A stretch of DNA of 64,000 nucleotides from JADKHC01 sp047600805. Its GTDB lineage: Bacteria; Verrucomicrobiota; Verrucomicrobiia; Opitutales; Opitutaceae. The translations under genes were made by a program, and so were the position numbers. The DNA is taken from NCBI GenBank assembly GCA_047600805.1, contig JASGKG010000001.1, positions 558,001-622,000 on the forward strand. The letters run 5' to 3'. Below, one piece after another: positions 1 through 9,051 of this stretch (the stretch's first letter is position 1; the number at the start of each line of letters is the position of its first letter). The notes under the pieces are model-generated. The model was not told the DNA's origin. It searched no databases and saw only the letters and a program-made list of their open reading frames with translations.

Positions 1-245
1 GAGGCCTTGCGATTTTTCTGGGGCAGGACGAGTTTATTTTTGCCGGTACCGGTTTGGTGCTGACTTTTTCGACCAATGAAGCCGGCTTGCAACCTGGCAT
101 TCTCAGTGTGGAGGAAGGACGTTTTGCCGACGGCAAGTGGCAACACATTCGCTGGCTTAACGGCGACCAGACTCACCAAGGCCGCCACGTCCGGCTTGAG
201 TCCGGGCGTTTCACGATTCAGCGCGTGAAGCTTTACCGCTATTGA
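1..245 (+). CDS. GH35-like beta-galactosidase, C-terminal end (partial)
   Basis: The frame is open from base 3 with no start in the window, so this is the 3' end of a gene that begins upstream. The last 80 residues contain GQDEFIFAGTG, LQPGILSVEEGRF and LNGDQTHQGRH and end in QRVKLYRY. From memory this matches the DUF5597 C-terminal domain found behind GH35 beta-galactosidase catalytic domains in Caulobacter- and Opitutus-type bacteria. The catalytic domain is not visible, so the enzyme activity is inferred only from that domain association. Confidence 0.7.
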   Translation, partial: GLAIFLGQDEFIFAGTGLVLTFSTNEAGLQPGILSVEEGRFADGKWQHIRWLNGDQTHQGRHVRLESGRFTIQRVKLYRY

Positions 246-267
246 GGCGTTCGTGAAGTGCGGATCC

Positions 268-1269
268 TTAACGATTCAGCGACGGCATCATTTCCGAAGG
301 ATAACGTTCGCCTGAGGCCAGCCCGACGGGAAATGCCGCTTCGATTTCATAGATTTCTTCGATCGTGAGCGCCACGTCGAGTGCGCCGAGGTTTTCCTGA
401 AGGTATTTCCGTCGTTTGGTGCCGGGGATGGGCACGACATCTTCACCCTGTGCGAGCACCCAAGCGAGCGCGAGCTGAGCGGGCGTGCAGCCCTTTCGTT
501 GAGCAATTTTCTGCACGCGTGCGACGACATCGAGGTTGCGCTGAAAGTTGCCGCCTTGGAAACGCGGCGAGAAACGTCGGTAGTCGTCGGGCGCCAGATC
601 CTCGAAACGCTTAATCTGCCCGGTGAGGAAGCCGCGGCCGAGCGGGCTGTACGGCACGAAACCGACGCCAAGTTCGCGACAAGTCCGGAGAATGCCGCTT
701 TCCTCGGGGTCGCGCGTCCAGAGCGAGTACTCGGTTTGAACAGCGGTGATCGGGTGAATTTTGTGCGCTCGCCGCAGCGTCTGCGGACTGCACTCCGAAA
801 GCCCGAGGCAACGCACCTTGCCGGTGCGAACAAGTTCGGCCATCGCTCCGACCGTCTCTTCGATCGGCGTGTTCGGGTCGACCCGATGGAGGTAGTAAAG
901 ATCGATGGTTTCGACTCCGAGACGGCGCAGGCTGCCTTCGGCGGCGGCACGCACGTATTCTGGCCGGCCGTTCATGCCGCGTTTAGTCGGATCATTGGGA
1001 TCGCGCTGAATGCCAAATTTTGTCGCGATCACCACACGGCTGCGTTGGGTCGAGGCTTCTCGAAGGGCTCGCCCGACCAGTTCTTCGTTTGTGAAAGGGC
1101 CGTACATGTCCGCGGTGTCGAGCAGTGTGCCGCCAGCAGCGAGGAATGCCTGCAACGTGGCGATCGATTCAGCGTCGTCGCGATTTCCGTAGAAGTCGCT
1201 CATACCCATGCAGCCCAGTCCGAGCGCGGAAACTTCCAACCCCGAGCGTCCTAACGTCCTCATTTTCAT
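268..1269 (-). CDS. Aldo/keto reductase
   Basis: A 333-residue protein starting MKMRTLGRSGLEVSALGLG, the usual length and N-terminus of the AKR family of cytosolic NAD(P)H-dependent carbonyl reductases. Visible tetrad elements are DTADMYG (Asp and Tyr), VIATKFG (Lys) and YLHRVDP (His). EYSLWTRDPE and PYSPLGRGFLTG are typical of the AKR13/YajO-like group. The frame stays open about 490 bases upstream, but the family N-terminus fixes the start at 1269, or at the second ATG at 1263. The natural substrate cannot be told from sequence. Confidence 0.9.
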   Translation of the reverse strand: MKMRTLGRSGLEVSALGLGCMGMSDFYGNRDDAESIATLQAFLAAGGTLLDTADMYGPFTNEELVGRALREASTQRSRVVIATKFGIQRDPNDPTKRGMNGRPEYVRAAAEGSLRRLGVETIDLYYLHRVDPNTPIEETVGAMAELVRTGKVRCLGLSECSPQTLRRAHKIHPITAVQTEYSLWTRDPEESGILRTCRELGVGFVPYSPLGRGFLTGQIKRFEDLAPDDYRRFSPRFQGGNFQRNLDVVARVQKIAQRKGCTPAQLALAWVLAQGEDVVPIPGTKRRKYLQENLGALDVALTIEEIYEIEAAFPVGLASGERYPSEMMPSLNR

Positions 1270-1533
1270 AAACGCACTTATATAACCGCACACCTCCCAA
1301 GTGCGAGTGAACCGATTTCGCCGGGGTGTTTTCTGGTAAGGACGAGCAGGGTTTTGCCCGCTTGAGACGCCGGGTGGCCCGAAGGACGAAATTCGCAGCG
1401 CGGGGGCGCGGCGTTTGTTGCTGGTTTGCGGCTGTCTAAATTGCTTATCAGTAAACGGTAACGGAGGCGTCAATCTCTGCTCTAAACCAAAGAGAAAGCG
1501 GGTCGTTAATGAGGTAAGCCGTTCTAAATTAAC

Positions 1534-4428
1534 ATGCCAGATGTGCCCGAACCCACGGTGCCGCTCCCTTCGCCCGGATGGGTGGGTGCGGTGCAACCTT
1601 CTGCAGCGCCTGCAGCCGACGGGGCTGTGCCGCAGGTGTTGCGTTCCCCTCTGACAAACGGGCAGCGTTGGAAACAGTACCAGATTGGCGATCCGATCGA
1701 AACCTCCGTCGGCTGGTGCTATCAAGCTGTGAATGCAGGCACGCTCGAGGACGTACACATTCGCGTGCTGCCGTATGCGGGGCCCGGGGACGTGCGAGCG
1801 CAGGCTTGGGACGAATTACAATCGCTCGACCACCGCAGCATGGTGCGCGGAATCGAGGCGATCATCGAGGGTGAGTTTCGGTTCGAAATTTCAACGCCGC
1901 CTCCAGCGACGAAGTTACATGAGTGGGCGGCTGCGAGGCAGGCGACGCTCGAAGATATTCACACATTGGTGCAGCAAATCGGCGACGTCCTCACGGCGCT
2001 GCATGATCGCGGCTTGGTGCACCTCAACCTTCGGCCGGATATCATCTATCTCCCGTCCGAAGGTGCTGGTCTCCACGTGATGATCGGCGGGCTAGAACGA
2101 GTCACCATCTACAACCAGGGAGATCTGGTCTCTGTTCCCGTGGACCCGTTGTATGCGCCGCCTGAGGCCGCGGGCTTGACGAAACACTCGCCAGGGGCAG
2201 GACTCCGTGGATGGGATTGGTGGTCGCTGGGCCGCATTCTTCAGGAACTCGTGTTGGGCCGGCATGTGCTCGGATTGGTCATGAACCGCGAAGTTTCGCG
2301 ATTGTCGCCCGACGTGAGGGCGCGTGCAGAAGCACTTTTGCTGGAGCGCGACCCCAAGGCCCCGCGTGCTGGAGCTGTCGAGTTGATGCCGTCGATGAGT
2401 CAGCGCTTGACGGATTTGATGCGCGGCCTGCTCACCAGTTCTCGCGACGGTCGCTGGGGTGCCGACGAGATTCAGCGCTGGCTGAAACAGCAGCCGGTGA
2501 AAGACCGCTATCAGCTCGGCCGCAACGAGCAGCTGTTTGCGTGGAAAGACCGCATGTTTACGATTTCGGAGGCGGCTGAATATTTTTCGTTCGAGGATCA
2601 TTGGAGCGAAGGCGTCACGAATCTTTTTGCCGAGGATGATCCCACGACTCTGGTTTATTTCGTTGGGGACCGCCCGGAATACAAGCAGGTGAGGGAACGG
2701 ATCAACGAACTGCACAAGTTCGTGCAGATTCCGAATTGGAAAGACCTGTCGCGTGAAGCGTGTCAGACCGCGGTGGCCGCAGCTGCGTGGTTGTTGTTGG
2801 GCGGTGAGGACGCAAGGCTCGCGCTGTTTGGCCATCGCATCGATGCGTCCTGCATCAAGGGATTGTTCGCGCGTAGTGGGGTGGCTGAAGGCGTGGCGGT
2901 GGTAAAGGCCATCACGGCTTTGCCCTATATTCAGATGATTGAGCAAAACGATCCAGACGCGGCTCGTTTGCTTTCATCGCTGGCTTCCATTCTCAACGGC
3001 GATTCCGTAACAAAGGCATTGAGCCAAGGCTGGCTGGAGCTCTCCAATCCCGCCGACTACGCTCGCTTGGTGCTGCTGGCGATGGAGTCAGACCGGAAAC
3101 TGTTGGACCTGCGGACTGGTTTACAAGAGCGCTTTGCGTGCACGCGAGACGCGAATATCCAAGCGCTTTTCGTTCAACCGAAGCTGACGCGCCCGGACCT
3201 GGTGGTACTGGCGTCGACCGCTGCTCAACCGGAGCGGTACGGCTATGTCACCCACGACGAGTGGAAAAGGGAACGGCTGGAAGAACTCAGGCAGCGCCAT
3301 GCCACCGTCGCGAAGGCCCTGTTCTGGACGCGCCTGGGAGTGGCGCTCCGGCTCGGCTACGTGCTCTTCGGCCCTTGGTATCTTGTGCTGGGAATTTGGC
3401 TCGCTGCGTCGGTTGCGGCGGGCTGGCCATTCGGCCGCCTTCACCTGCCACTTTGGTTGGTCGGAGGCCTGGCAGCCCTGGGCGTGCTTCGAATCGGTGC
3501 GACTCTATGGATCAGGCTAGTGGTTAAAAAACACGATGCCGCCGCCGCGCCTTGGGGCTTTTTGTCGCCGATCGCACGTTGTTCACAGGAAGCACGCCGC
3601 GTGATGGGCTCCGATGCTGCGCCGCACGGACATTCACTTGGCAATGAGTTGGCGCGGATTCGCCAGGAAGTGGCTGCGCTCGCGATAAAGCCTGCGCCCG
3701 CACCGTTCCCGGGGCCTGGATTTGTCGCACCGGGTTGGGTGGGCACGGGACTCACGTGGAGCTTGTTTTTGGCAGGGTTGTGCTTTGGGTATTTTCGCCC
3801 AACTTCGGTTGTGGAAGTGCCGGTCGTGGACCCGAAGGCAGCGGTTGCCAAGGCGATCGAGAACGCGATGGCTCCGTCTGCACAGGAGGAGAAGCCCACG
3901 CCCGAGGAAATGTTCTACGATGATCCGAACGCTCCTCGCGTGCCATGGAAAGTTTCCAAGCCGGCTTCAGCTCAGTCGGCGGCGATCACGCGTTTGAAGC
4001 CAGCGACGTCCGACGAAGTCGCGCTGGCTTTGGTGGAGGGCCAACGGTTGTTGTTGCCGTATCAGCGGAGTACGATCGATTCGGTGATTGCGGTGCCGCT
4101 CGGGAATACGCCGGGCTCGGGCCTGATGCTTTACGACGGACGTAATCGCCGCGTCATTGCAAAGAGCGTGGTCATGCCGTCGCAAATGCCGACGGAGAAA
4201 AGTTGGTTCGAAATCGACCGGCTAAAAATATTTTACGCGGGGCAACCTCCGCCTCCGCCGGCTCCTCCGCCGAAACCGGTGGTTGACCCACAAAAACCTC
4301 TAGATACATCGGATATGCCAGAGCGTGAGATACGCCGCGGTGCTTACCAAGAGCCTTCTCCGAGTGCTCAGCAAAAAGCATCAAACGCGCAGCCGCTCTC
4401 GGACGCTTTGGATACGATGACTCCTTAA
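1534..4428 (+). CDS. Large membrane-anchored pseudokinase
   Basis: A 964-residue protein. Residues from about 45 to 320 follow a Ser/Thr protein kinase layout but lack the catalytic residues: the VAIK-type lysine is Arg77 (VHIRVLPY), the HRD loop reads HLNLRPD (163-169) with Asn for the catalytic Asp, and the DFG position reads GGL (185-187). PLYAPPEA and WDWWSLGRIL match kinase APE and helix F regions. A helical middle part follows, then hydrophobic segments near 603-630, 638-660 and 738-755. The C-terminus has a proline-rich stretch (PPPPPAPPPKP). It probably acts as a scaffold or sensor rather than a phosphotransferase. The carboxyltransferase gene starts 5 bases downstream, so the two are probably co-transcribed. 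Confidence 0.75.
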   Translation: MPDVPEPTVPLPSPGWVGAVQPSAAPAADGAVPQVLRSPLTNGQRWKQYQIGDPIETSVGWCYQAVNAGTLEDVHIRVLPYAGPGDVRAQAWDELQSLDHRSMVRGIEAIIEGEFRFEISTPPPATKLHEWAAARQATLEDIHTLVQQIGDVLTALHDRGLVHLNLRPDIIYLPSEGAGLHVMIGGLERVTIYNQGDLVSVPVDPLYAPPEAAGLTKHSPGAGLRGWDWWSLGRILQELVLGRHVLGLVMNREVSRLSPDVRARAEALLLERDPKAPRAGAVELMPSMSQRLTDLMRGLLTSSRDGRWGADEIQRWLKQQPVKDRYQLGRNEQLFAWKDRMFTISEAAEYFSFEDHWSEGVTNLFAEDDPTTLVYFVGDRPEYKQVRERINELHKFVQIPNWKDLSREACQTAVAAAAWLLLGGEDARLALFGHRIDASCIKGLFARSGVAEGVAVVKAITALPYIQMIEQNDPDAARLLSSLASILNGDSVTKALSQGWLELSNPADYARLVLLAMESDRKLLDLRTGLQERFACTRDANIQALFVQPKLTRPDLVVLASTAAQPERYGYVTHDEWKRERLEELRQRHATVAKALFWTRLGVALRLGYVLFGPWYLVLGIWLAASVAAGWPFGRLHLPLWLVGGLAALGVLRIGATLWIRLVVKKHDAAAAPWGFLSPIARCSQEARRVMGSDAAPHGHSLGNELARIRQEVAALAIKPAPAPFPGPGFVAPGWVGTGLTWSLFLAGLCFGYFRPTSVVEVPVVDPKAAVAKAIENAMAPSAQEEKPTPEEMFYDDPNAPRVPWKVSKPASAQSAAITRLKPATSDEVALALVEGQRLLLPYQRSTIDSVIAVPLGNTPGSGLMLYDGRNRRVIAKSVVMPSQMPTEKSWFEIDRLKIFYAGQPPPPPAPPPKPVVDPQKPLDTSDMPEREIRRGAYQEPSPSAQQKASNAQPLSDALDTMTP

Positions 4429-4433
4429 TCCTT

Positions 4434-5960
4434 ATGCCAAAACCAGTCGTTTTTAATAACACTGTGCTGCGTGATGGACATCAGTCGCTCGCGGCCACCC
4501 GAATGACGACAGCGCAAATGTTGCCCGCCGCCCCCATCCTGGACGGCATGGGGTTTGGCGGTCTCGAGACATGGGGTGGGGCCACGATCGACTCGTGCCT
4601 GCGTTTTCTCGGAGAAAATCCTTTCGACCGTCTGCGTACGTTGAAGCAGGCCGCGCCGAAAACTCCGCACATCATGCTGCTGCGCGGTCAGAACATCGTT
4701 CAATACACGAGTTTCCCTGACGACGTGGTCGAGGCGTTCGTCAATGCAATGGCCAAGGCCGGCATGGACGTGATGCGAATTTTCGATGCCTGCAACGACA
4801 TCCGCAACCTTCGTACAGCGATAAAGGCGGTGAAGAAAGCCGGCAAACACGCGCGTGGCGAACTATGTTACACCACCAGCCCGGTCCACACGGTCGAAGC
4901 CTTCGTCGAGATGGCCGTCGCTCTCGAAAAAGAGGGCTGCGACTCCGTTGCGATCAAGGACATGTCGGGCGTGATCGCGCCCCAGGTTGCCTACAAGATG
5001 GTTACGGAGATCAAGCGGCGCGTCGGTGTACCGCTGACGCTGCACAGCCACGACACCGCTGGCCTCGCCGCGACGTCGTACTACGCCGCGATCGAAGCAG
5101 GTGTGGATGCGGTTGAAACGTCGATCGTTCCCTTTGCCAACGGAACTTCGCAGCCTGACACCGTGCGCATGGTTGCGCTGCTTGAAGGCCATCCGCGCTG
5201 CCCTCAATTCGACGCGAAGAAACTCCAGGAACTTCGTGTGTATTTTACCGATGTGTATGCGCAGTTGTCGAAGTTCACGTCACACGCCAACGAAGTCGTC
5301 GATAGCGACACGCTGTGTTATCAGGTACCGGGCGGCATGCTCTCGAATTTCCGAAACCAGCTCAAGGAACAAGGCATGACCGACAAGTTCGAGGAAGTGC
5401 TCCTTGAAATTCCCTACATCCGGAAGTGTCTCGGTTGGGTTCCGCTGGTGACGCCGACTTCCCAGATCGTGGGCACGCAGGCGATGCTGAACGTGAAATT
5501 TGGCCGTTGGAAAAACTTCTCGCAGCCCGCGATGGACATTGCGCTCGGCAAGTACGGCCGCACGCCCGGCCCGATCGATTCCGAAGTGTTGAAGCTCGCA
5601 ATGGACAAAACCGGCCAGAAGCCGCTCGAATGCCGCCCGGCCGACAACCTGAAGCCGCGCATGGACACGCTGCGAGCCGAACTGGCTGCCAAGGGGCTGC
5701 CAACGGACGACGAAGCCTGCGTGCTGCACGCGATGTTCCCGATTGAGTTTGCGGCGCTTCACAAGAAGCAGTCGGCTCCCGCTCCGGCTTCGACTGCCCC
5801 CATAGAGCTCAAAGCTGCAGTTCCAGCACCGGCTCCCATCAAGGAAGCGAAACCCGAAACGGTTGCTGCACCTAAAGCGATGGCAAAAGGCGACGGCATG
5901 GAACTGATCGTCACCGTCGACGGTGTGCGCAAGAACGTCACTGTTGAAATGGTTGACTGA
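4434..5960 (+). CDS. Oxaloacetate decarboxylase alpha / pyruvate carboxylase B-type carboxyltransferase
   Basis: A 508-residue carboxyltransferase of the HMGL-like TIM-barrel type, acting on biotin-bound carboxyl and pyruvate or oxaloacetate. Visible motifs are LRDGHQS (12-18), the lysine of SVAIKDMSG (Lys175) that accepts the carboxyl group in this family, and metal ligands in HSHD (204-207). YQVPGGMLSN is the conserved post-barrel motif. A Pro/Ala-rich linker follows, but the protein stops at VTVEMVD. It therefore lacks the biotinyl domain and its AMKM lysine, which must come from another polypeptide. No beta/gamma subunit or biotin carboxylase gene lies nearby, so decarboxylation cannot be separated from carboxylation. 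Confidence 0.85.
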   Translation: MPKPVVFNNTVLRDGHQSLAATRMTTAQMLPAAPILDGMGFGGLETWGGATIDSCLRFLGENPFDRLRTLKQAAPKTPHIMLLRGQNIVQYTSFPDDVVEAFVNAMAKAGMDVMRIFDACNDIRNLRTAIKAVKKAGKHARGELCYTTSPVHTVEAFVEMAVALEKEGCDSVAIKDMSGVIAPQVAYKMVTEIKRRVGVPLTLHSHDTAGLAATSYYAAIEAGVDAVETSIVPFANGTSQPDTVRMVALLEGHPRCPQFDAKKLQELRVYFTDVYAQLSKFTSHANEVVDSDTLCYQVPGGMLSNFRNQLKEQGMTDKFEEVLLEIPYIRKCLGWVPLVTPTSQIVGTQAMLNVKFGRWKNFSQPAMDIALGKYGRTPGPIDSEVLKLAMDKTGQKPLECRPADNLKPRMDTLRAELAAKGLPTDDEACVLHAMFPIEFAALHKKQSAPAPASTAPIELKAAVPAPAPIKEAKPETVAAPKAMAKGDGMELIVTVDGVRKNVTVEMVD

Positions 5961-6115
5961 GCGTTAGGACGAGCGACGAGCATCTTGTTTCCGGCTTCGC
6001 GGCGGCTTTCGCTTGGCCGTCGCTTTCTTTCTCCGTGCTCGCACCGCTGGGGTTTGACCCGTTTGTGCAGAGTGCTACAGTGCGGCGTCCCCGTATCCAG
6101 CCTACACCTACCATA

Positions 6116-7312
6116 ATGGCCCTACTCAGTGATTCGACCCGCCCGCCCGTGCTCCTCGTGTTCCTGTTTTTTCACGAAGAGACCGCGGCGATGTTGCGCG
6201 GCATAGCCCATTACCAGCGCTCACACCGGCCATGGCGCACATACATCGACGACGAGGCGAAAGCAGAGAAAGATCCGCGCTGGCTCCGCGGGCAAAAGTG
6301 GTCAGGCGTCATTAGCCGCCACACTCACCCTGCCTTGGTCGAGCAGTGCGCCGCTCAAGGGATTCCGCTGGTCGACCTCAACGACTGCGAACCCTTTGGC
6401 GATACGCCCAAGATCAGGCCCGACAACGTCGCGGTCGGCCACATGGGTGCGGAGCACCTCCTCAATCGAGGGTTTCGGAAACTCGTGTATGCGGGTTTTT
6501 CCAATTGTTTATGGTCACGCGAGAGACGCGACGGTTTTGTAGAAGCTGCTCGTCTCGCCTCAGTCGAAAGCGAGGTCTTTGACTTACTCTACCCGGGCGA
6601 TATGACGCCGGCTTGGGAAGCCGAACAGGTCACTGCCCTTGCCGGTTGGTTGCGCAAGCAGCCCAAGCCGATCGGCCTAATGGCCTGCAACGATATGTGG
6701 GCATTCACCATTCTGTCCGCCTGCGCAGCTGCCGGCTTGCTTGTTCCCGAGGATATCGCGGTTCTCGGCGTGAATAACGATGAGGTGCGATGCGATCTCT
6801 CGTTTCCTCCGCTGTCCAGCGTGGCCACCGATGTTTTTCAATCGGGCTACCAGGCGGCTGAGATGCTGGACCTGTTGATGAATGGCCAGACGCCAACCAA
6901 TCGGCAGATACGCATAGAGCCTCGCGGAGTGATCACCCGCCAATCCACTGATATTTTTGCGATTGAAGACCGCCATGTGGCAGCGGCGCTGAGTTACATT
7001 CGTGAACACGCTTTCGATGGGATGTCGGTCGACGACCTGATTCGGCCCTCGGGGGCTTCACGCAGCCAACTGGAAAAAAAATTTCGCCGCTGCCTAGGGC
7101 GCTCACCGCAGACTGAGATTCGCCGGGTGCAGATGGAGCGCGTGAGTTCGCTGCTCACCAGCACGGATTTTCCCCTCAAGAAAATCGCGGACTTGGCTGG
7201 TTTTGAACATCTTGAATACATGAGCGTGGTTTTCAAACGCACGTTTGGGGTTTCTCCCGGGCAGTTTCGAAAAAGACACCTCACTAAACCTTTGCCACGT
7301 GGCGCAAGCTAG
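6116..7312 (+). CDS. XylR-like transcriptional regulator (LacI-type sensor + AraC HTH)
   Basis: Starting at ATG 6116 gives 398 residues beginning MALLSDSTRPPVLL. An in-frame GTG/TTG-type extension upstream looks non-coding. The N-terminal ~280 residues resemble the periplasmic-binding sugar-sensing fold of LacI/XylR (FHEETAAMLRGIAHYQ, MACNDMWAF, VLGVNNDEVRCDLSFPPLSSV). The C-terminal ~110 residues form an AraC helix-turn-helix pair (SRSQLEKKFRR, KKIADLAGFEH, FKRTFGVSPGQFRK). Such proteins usually activate pentose or other sugar utilisation genes. Its target here is unknown, and prfB 53 bases downstream is unlikely to be regulated by it. Confidence 0.88.
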   Translation: MALLSDSTRPPVLLVFLFFHEETAAMLRGIAHYQRSHRPWRTYIDDEAKAEKDPRWLRGQKWSGVISRHTHPALVEQCAAQGIPLVDLNDCEPFGDTPKIRPDNVAVGHMGAEHLLNRGFRKLVYAGFSNCLWSRERRDGFVEAARLASVESEVFDLLYPGDMTPAWEAEQVTALAGWLRKQPKPIGLMACNDMWAFTILSACAAAGLLVPEDIAVLGVNNDEVRCDLSFPPLSSVATDVFQSGYQAAEMLDLLMNGQTPTNRQIRIEPRGVITRQSTDIFAIEDRHVAAALSYIREHAFDGMSVDDLIRPSGASRSQLEKKFRRCLGRSPQTEIRRVQMERVSSLLTSTDFPLKKIADLAGFEHLEYMSVVFKRTFGVSPGQFRKRHLTKPLPRGAS

Positions 7313-7364
7313 TGATTTCGCTTGCGCCGCGACTCGGAATTCGCGCCCATGGACGGCTCCAAAC

Positions 7365-8508
7365 ATGATCGCTCCCGAGACATTTTCCCACATCGAGAAC
7401 ATCAAAAAGCGCGCCGGATACCTATGGAGGTATCTTTGACGTCGAACAAAAGCAGCGCGAAATAGAAGCCCTCGAAGCGCAGATGGGGGCGCCGACTTTC
7501 TGGGACAACCAGATCGCGGCCCAGAAACACATCGCAAAAGTCAACGGCCTGAAGCGGGCGATCGGTGGGCTCGTCGAGTTTAACAAGCGACTCGCCGACA
7601 TCGATGTGATGGTGGAGCTGGTTGAAGCCGCTTCCGGTGCCGAACAAGAGGAATACGCCAAAGAGCTCGATAACTCGGTCGAGACGATGGTGGGCGAACT
7701 CGACAAGCTGGAGATCGCGTCTTTCCTCAGCGGTCAGTTCGACAAGAACAACGCGATTCTCTCGATCCAAGCGGGCGCCGGCGGCACTGAGTCGAACGAC
7801 TGGGCCGACATGCTGTTCCGCATGTATAATCGTTGGGCAGAGCGCAAAGGCTTCGAAGTTGAAGTGCAGGACGTGCAGGTCGGCGACCAGGCCGGCATCA
7901 GCCGTGCAACGATGCTCATCAAGGGCGAGAACGCTTACGGCTATGTGAAAGCGGAGCGCGGTGTCCACCGGCTCGTCCGCATCAGCCCGTTTGACGCGAA
8001 CAAGCGGCGTCACACCTCCTTTTGTGCCATCGACGTGGTTGCGGAAATTAACGACGAGATCGAAATCGAGGTCCCGGACAGCGAGATCCGCGTCGACGTT
8101 TATCGCTCTTCTGGCAAAGGCGGCCAGGGCGTCAACACGACCGACTCCGCCGTGCGCATCACCCATTTACCTTCAGGCATCGTGGTGGTCTGCCAAAACG
8201 AACGTTCGCAAATCAAGAACCGCGCGAGCGCCATGAACGTTTTGAAAGCGCGCCTGTATGAGAAAAAGCAGGACGAACAGCGCAGCGAGATGGAAAAGTT
8301 TTACGGCGAAAAAGGCGAAATTGGCTGGGGCAGCCAGATCCGCAGCTACGTTTTGCAGCCGTATCAGATGGTGAAGGACCTGCGCACCGGTATCGACACG
8401 AGCGATACGCAAGGCGTGCTCGACGGCGATCTGGATCGTTTCATCTACGCCTGGTTGCGCGCGGGTTGTCCGCGTCACCGCAACAAGGATATCAAGATGG
8501 AAGAGTGA
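7365..8508 (+). CDS. prfB: Peptide chain release factor 2, programmed +1 frameshift
   Basis: Release factor 2 terminates translation at UGA and UAA. The start is ATG 7365. Twenty-four zero-frame codons end in GRYL-type residues (AGYLWRYL) at an in-frame TGA (7437-7439). Reading then shifts +1 to GAC at 7438 and continues DVEQKQREIEALE to 8508, about 380 residues in all. The motifs are SPF (LVRISPFD), which reads the stop codon, and GGQ (GKGGQGVNTTDSA), which drives peptidyl-tRNA hydrolysis. Annotation that starts at a downstream ATG such as 7483 would miss the conserved N-terminal helix. Confidence 0.96.
7426..7440 (+). promoter_or_regulatory. prfB programmed +1 frameshift site
   Basis: The sequence is GGAGG-TAT-CTT-TGA-C. 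An internal Shine-Dalgarno (7426-7430) lies three bases before the CTT slippery codon, followed by the RF2-specific stop TGA and C. The spacing matches the E. coli prfB site. When RF2 is scarce the ribosome slips +1 and makes full-length RF2, giving autoregulation. Confidence 0.97.
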
Positions 8509-8514
8509 GCCCGG

Positions 8515-8988
8515 CTATTTTGCGCCCGCCTCGTTGGCGGAGGTGAGATAGTCGTTGTAGAGCCCGGTTTTGATCAGCGCGACGACGTCGGCGAATTTCT
8601 CCTCGGCTTTTTTTCCGGTCACGACTGTCCGCACTTTGCCGGTATTCCAAGGTTCGAGCTGCTTCTGGAAATCGTCGAACGCACTGGGCGCGAGTAGGCG
8701 AATGCCGGCCAGTGCGTAGCATTTTCCGGCCAGAGTGGCGTGGTCGATGACCGGAAAGAGTCGTTTAACGGCTCCGTCCTTCTTGAGGATTCGTTTCAGC
8801 GCGCCTTCGCCTTCGGTGATCTGACCGTCGGCGTTGATCGGGCCGAAGCCAAAATGCCTCGTGTAAATGAGTGTTTTTACGTCGGCGTCATCTTCGTCAA
8901 TGCCCGGATCGGCCGCACGTGAAAGTCCGCAGCCGAGACAGAGGGCGAGAAGAGAAAGCAGAAAAGAGTTAAAATGGCGGCGCGGCAT
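8515..8988 (-). CDS. Secreted hypothetical protein
   Basis: Starting at ATG 8988 gives 157 residues with a clear signal peptide (RRHFNSFLLSLLALCLGC followed by a cleavage-like LSRAAD). The mature part is about 130 residues, acidic near its start (DPGIDEDDADVKTL) and then mixed helical. I do not recognise the family. It lies 63 bases downstream of the secretin gene on the same strand and may be the last gene of the pilus/secretion operon. An upstream in-frame extension to 9027 lacks family support. The gene converges on prfB with only six bases between the stops. Confidence 0.65.
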   Translation of the reverse strand: MPRRHFNSFLLSLLALCLGCGLSRAADPGIDEDDADVKTLIYTRHFGFGPINADGQITEGEGALKRILKKDGAVKRLFPVIDHATLAGKCYALAGIRLLAPSAFDDFQKQLEPWNTGKVRTVVTGKKAEEKFADVVALIKTGLYNDYLTSANEAGAK

Positions 8989-9051
8989 GACGGTTCGCCA
9001 GCTTGCCACGTTTTGTGTTCGTGGCAACAGCGGGCTGGGCGGTTGCGCTGC

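Noticed and set aside
499..1254. A 251-codon plus-strand frame opposite the aldo/keto reductase
   Set aside because: It lies wholly inside a well-supported gene and has no recognisable motif.
1270..1758. N-terminal extension of the aldo/keto reductase frame
   Set aside because: The extension is Arg/Pro-rich and overlaps the pseudokinase gene; the family N-terminus starts at 1269.
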